NCBI GenBank assembly: GCA_900752445.1
Contig: CAADVN010000243.1
Location: 1-16,114 of the forward strand
DNA: 16,114 bases
DNA from: an uncultured Oscillospiraceae bacterium
Lineage (GTDB): Bacteria > Bacillota > Clostridia > Oscillospirales > Oscillospiraceae
Reading direction: 5' to 3'
Of the stretch, positions 13,935 through 16,114 are shown one piece after another. Position 1 is the first letter of the stretch, and each line of letters opens with the position of its first letter. The notes below the pieces were generated by a model. The model ran no database searches. It was not told where the DNA came from and saw only the letters and a program-made list of their open reading frames with translations. Both the position numbers and the translations under genes were made by a program.

Positions 13935-16114
13935 TCAGGCCTCCTCTATCGTATAGCTCTGCGTGCCGGGGCCCTGCTCGCGCTCGCCGCCGTCGGGTAG
14001 GCGCACGAGGGCCGTGCAGTTTGCCGGCACCGTGACCGTGAACTCCGTCTTTCCCTCGCTGCGCACCCAGCCGCTCTTGACCATGCCATAGACGCTCAGA
14101 TATTCCGCCGAGGCGCGCGTGAAACGCCCGCCCGGCCTCGGCGCGATGACAAAGCGGTTCTCGCCCGCGAGGTTTATGCCGCACATGCACTCGAAGAGCC
14201 ACTGGCAGGCCGCGCCCTTGGAGTAGTGGTCGAGCGAGGCCACGCCGCCCTGAGCATTTGGGCCCTCCCAGCTCTCCCAGATGGTCGTGGCGCCGTTTTT
14301 CGGCATCGAGAGCCAGCCGGGTATCTCCTCGTTCTCGAGCAGCCGGTAAGCGTACTCGATATCCATGTCCGCGAGCACGTAGAGGATCATCGGCGTCGAG
14401 AGAAAGCCCGTGCCGAGCCTCCAGCCGTAGCCGTCGAGCGCCTTTATGAGCCTCCTCTGCGCGTATTCGCGCTGCCTTTCGCTCAATAGGCCGAGGCAGA
14501 GCGGGCGCACGAGCTTGGCCTGACGGTCGGTGTCGAGGCCATGGCGCTCAGTCTCCACCAGAGCCTGGTAGCCGAGGCGCACGTTCCCGGCATCCTTCGC
14601 GTACTCCGCGGCCTCGCCGTCGCGCCCGAGCGCGGCGGCTATGCCTGACATGCGGTCGAGCAGCAGCGCGACGTAGGCCGTCGTCTCCTCGGGGTGGGGC
14701 ACGACGAAATCCGAGGTGGAGAAGGGCCGGATCTCCGCCGGCTCCGCCCACTCCCCGTAGGACTGGCCATAGTTCGAGACCCAGCGCTTCGCCATGCCGT
14801 GCACGCCCGTGGGCCGCGCCGTGGGATACCAGCGGCCCAGCGTGCGCAGCTTGAAGCGGGTATAGGCCCGCATGGCGTCGTAGTTCTCCTCGAGTATGGC
14901 CCTGTCGCCGTAGCGCCTGTATATCTCCCAGGGTATGAACACGCCCGCGTCCGACCAGCCGGCCGAGCCGTCCATGACCTTCATGTAGAAGTCCGTGCCG
15001 CCCACGGGGACGATCTGCGGGAAGCAGCCGTTCTTGTGCTGGCCGTCCGTGAGGTCGCGCTCGTACTTTCTGGCCATGGCCGCGTAGTCGAAGATGTAGG
15101 CCGCCGTGCCGCAGAAGAGCTGCGCGTCGCCCGTCCAGCCGTGCCTCTCGCGTGTGGGGCAGTCGGTGGGCAGGTCGGCGTGGTTGTTCTTCGCGCTCCA
15201 GACCGTGTTCTCGAAGAATTTGTTCAGCAGCTCGTTCGAGCTCTCGAACCAGCCCGTGCGCTCCATGTCGGAGGAGACCGCTATGGCCTCGAAGTCCTCC
15301 AGGGCGAAGGGGACGTCCGTCTCCACCTGCACGTACTGGAAGCCGAAGATGGCAAAGGTCGTCTTGTACTCGTTTTTCCCGGTCTTGCAGATGTATTCCA
15401 CCTGCTGCAGCGGCGTGGCTCGTTTTTTCGTCGCGCACTGGATGTTCTTCTGCGTGAACTCGCCGTCCTCGCCTATGAGCTCGCCGAAGCGCAGGAAGAC
15501 GCGCTGCCCGGCCTTCGCGTCGAGCGAGAAGCGGACATAGCCCGCGATGTTCTGGCCGAAGTCCAGCACCTTCTTGCCCGAGGGCGTGGTGATGAGCGAG
15601 GCGCGAAGCCGCTCGTGCTCCGTCACCGGCACGTTGTCCGAGGCCGTGGGCGCGGCGGGGTGCTTCGTCACCCGCGCCCTGCCGGAGTAGGAGGGGGCCA
15701 TGCGGGCGTCTATTACCTCGCCGTCCTGTATGTCGGCAAAGCGTATGGGCCCGTCGTTCGACCAGTCCCAGTCCGGGCCGCTCGCAACGCTGCGCACGAA
15801 GCCGTCCGCGCCCGTGAGCTCGAGCCGCGCGAGCAGCCTGGTCTGCGTGCCGTACTGGTTCCTGAGCCCCCAGGCGCCGCAGGAGCCGCGGTACCAGCCG
15901 TCCGCGAGCTGCACCGTCAGCTCGTTCTCTCCCTCGCGCAGGAGGGAGGCCACGTCGTAGGTTTGGTACTGCACGCGCTTGCGGTAGTCCGTGACGCCCG
16001 GCGCGAGGACGAAATCGCCCACGCGCTGCCCGTTTATCCGCGCCTCGTAAAGCCCGCAGGCGGTTATATAGAGCCGCGCCCGCCTTGTTTTCCCGGCGGG
16101 GGAGCGGCGGGGGG
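13935..16114 (-). CDS. GH78 alpha-L-rhamnosidase, N-terminus beyond the window
   Basis: The frame stays open from the stop at 13935 to the end of the window, giving 725 visible residues; the 5' end is missing. Residues before the GTG at 16022 (ARLYITACGLYEARINGQRV) are typical GH78 sequence, so that codon is not the start. Visible domains are N-terminal beta-sandwich modules (LYITACGLYEARING; later GELIGEDGEF), the (alpha/alpha)6 catalytic barrel, and a C-terminal beta domain (FVIAPRPGG onward). The acidic catalytic residues known from Bacillus RhaB-type GH78 are present in DLPTDCPTRERHGWTGDAQ (Asp317, Glu322, Asp329, visible numbering) and TTIWESWEG (Glu613). It hydrolyses terminal alpha-L-rhamnose and supplies substrate for RhaA/B/D downstream. 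Secretion cannot be judged without the N-terminus. Confidence 0.93.
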   Translation of the reverse strand, partial: PRRSPAGKTRRARLYITACGLYEARINGQRVGDFVLAPGVTDYRKRVQYQTYDVASLLREGENELTVQLADGWYRGSCGAWGLRNQYGTQTRLLARLELTGADGFVRSVASGPDWDWSNDGPIRFADIQDGEVIDARMAPSYSGRARVTKHPAAPTASDNVPVTEHERLRASLITTPSGKKVLDFGQNIAGYVRFSLDAKAGQRVFLRFGELIGEDGEFTQKNIQCATKKRATPLQQVEYICKTGKNEYKTTFAIFGFQYVQVETDVPFALEDFEAIAVSSDMERTGWFESSNELLNKFFENTVWSAKNNHADLPTDCPTRERHGWTGDAQLFCGTAAYIFDYAAMARKYERDLTDGQHKNGCFPQIVPVGGTDFYMKVMDGSAGWSDAGVFIPWEIYRRYGDRAILEENYDAMRAYTRFKLRTLGRWYPTARPTGVHGMAKRWVSNYGQSYGEWAEPAEIRPFSTSDFVVPHPEETTAYVALLLDRMSGIAAALGRDGEAAEYAKDAGNVRLGYQALVETERHGLDTDRQAKLVRPLCLGLLSERQREYAQRRLIKALDGYGWRLGTGFLSTPMILYVLADMDIEYAYRLLENEEIPGWLSMPKNGATTIWESWEGPNAQGGVASLDHYSKGAACQWLFECMCGINLAGENRFVIAPRPGGRFTRASAEYLSVYGMVKSGWVRSEGKTEFTVTVPANCTALVRLPDGGEREQGPGTQSYTIEEA

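Noticed and set aside
8391..13956. Several 150-340-residue + strand frames antisense to rhaD, rhaA, rhaB and the GH3 gene
   Set aside because: All are Ala/Arg/Gly-rich, motif-free shadows of the high-GC genes on the - strand.
16020..16022. GTG at 16022 as start of the GH78 gene
   Set aside because: The frame continues upstream with typical GH78 sequence to the window edge, so the gene is cut by the window.

Overview
The window looks like a high-GC Gram-positive chromosome, most likely a gut Firmicute of the Oscillospiraceae/Clostridiales kind. This is inferred from AAAGGAG-type ribosome binding sites, lipobox lipoproteins, an S-layer-homology (SLH) surface protein, the clostridial style of the liv and rha proteins, and frequent ATA isoleucine codons in otherwise GC-rich genes. 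No mobile element, tRNA, rRNA or CRISPR array was seen.

Region 1 (1-5480, + strand) is a complete branched-chain amino acid ABC transporter operon, livJ-livH-livM-livG-livF. An unusually readable control region precedes it: a promoter at 152-180, an 83-codon leader ORF (209-460) whose second half is packed with Leu/Ile/Val codons, an intrinsic terminator (477-513) directly before livJ, and an alternative antiterminator pairing (434-452 with 486-500). This has the layout of a classical translation-coupled attenuator such as those of the enterobacterial ilv and leu operons, here placed in front of an uptake operon. A second terminator-like hairpin (327-355) lies inside the leader ORF. An intercistronic hairpin separates livJ from livH, and a bidirectional terminator ends the operon.

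Region 2 (5495-8236) holds an 809-residue secreted multidomain protein on the - strand (N-terminal beta-helix-like repeats, two Ig-like domains, an ASH/MSP-like beta domain, three SLH repeats). Its N-terminal third is strikingly AT-rich compared with the rest. Divergent from it is a 65-codon lipoprotein gene with its own terminator; it may be a frameshifted remnant.

Region 3 (8247-16114, - strand) is a tightly packed L-rhamnoside utilisation operon read right to left: GH78 alpha-L-rhamnosidase (5' end outside the window), GH3 beta-glycosidase, rhaB, rhaA, rhaD. Genes are separated by 2-4 bases or overlap by 4. Together they would release L-rhamnose and a beta-linked sugar (probably glucose) from a rhamnosylated glycoside, then take rhamnose through rhamnulose and rhamnulose-1-phosphate to dihydroxyacetone phosphate and L-lactaldehyde. 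Diglycosides such as plant rutinosides or saponins would fit. The promoter, regulator and transporter of this operon must lie beyond base 16114.
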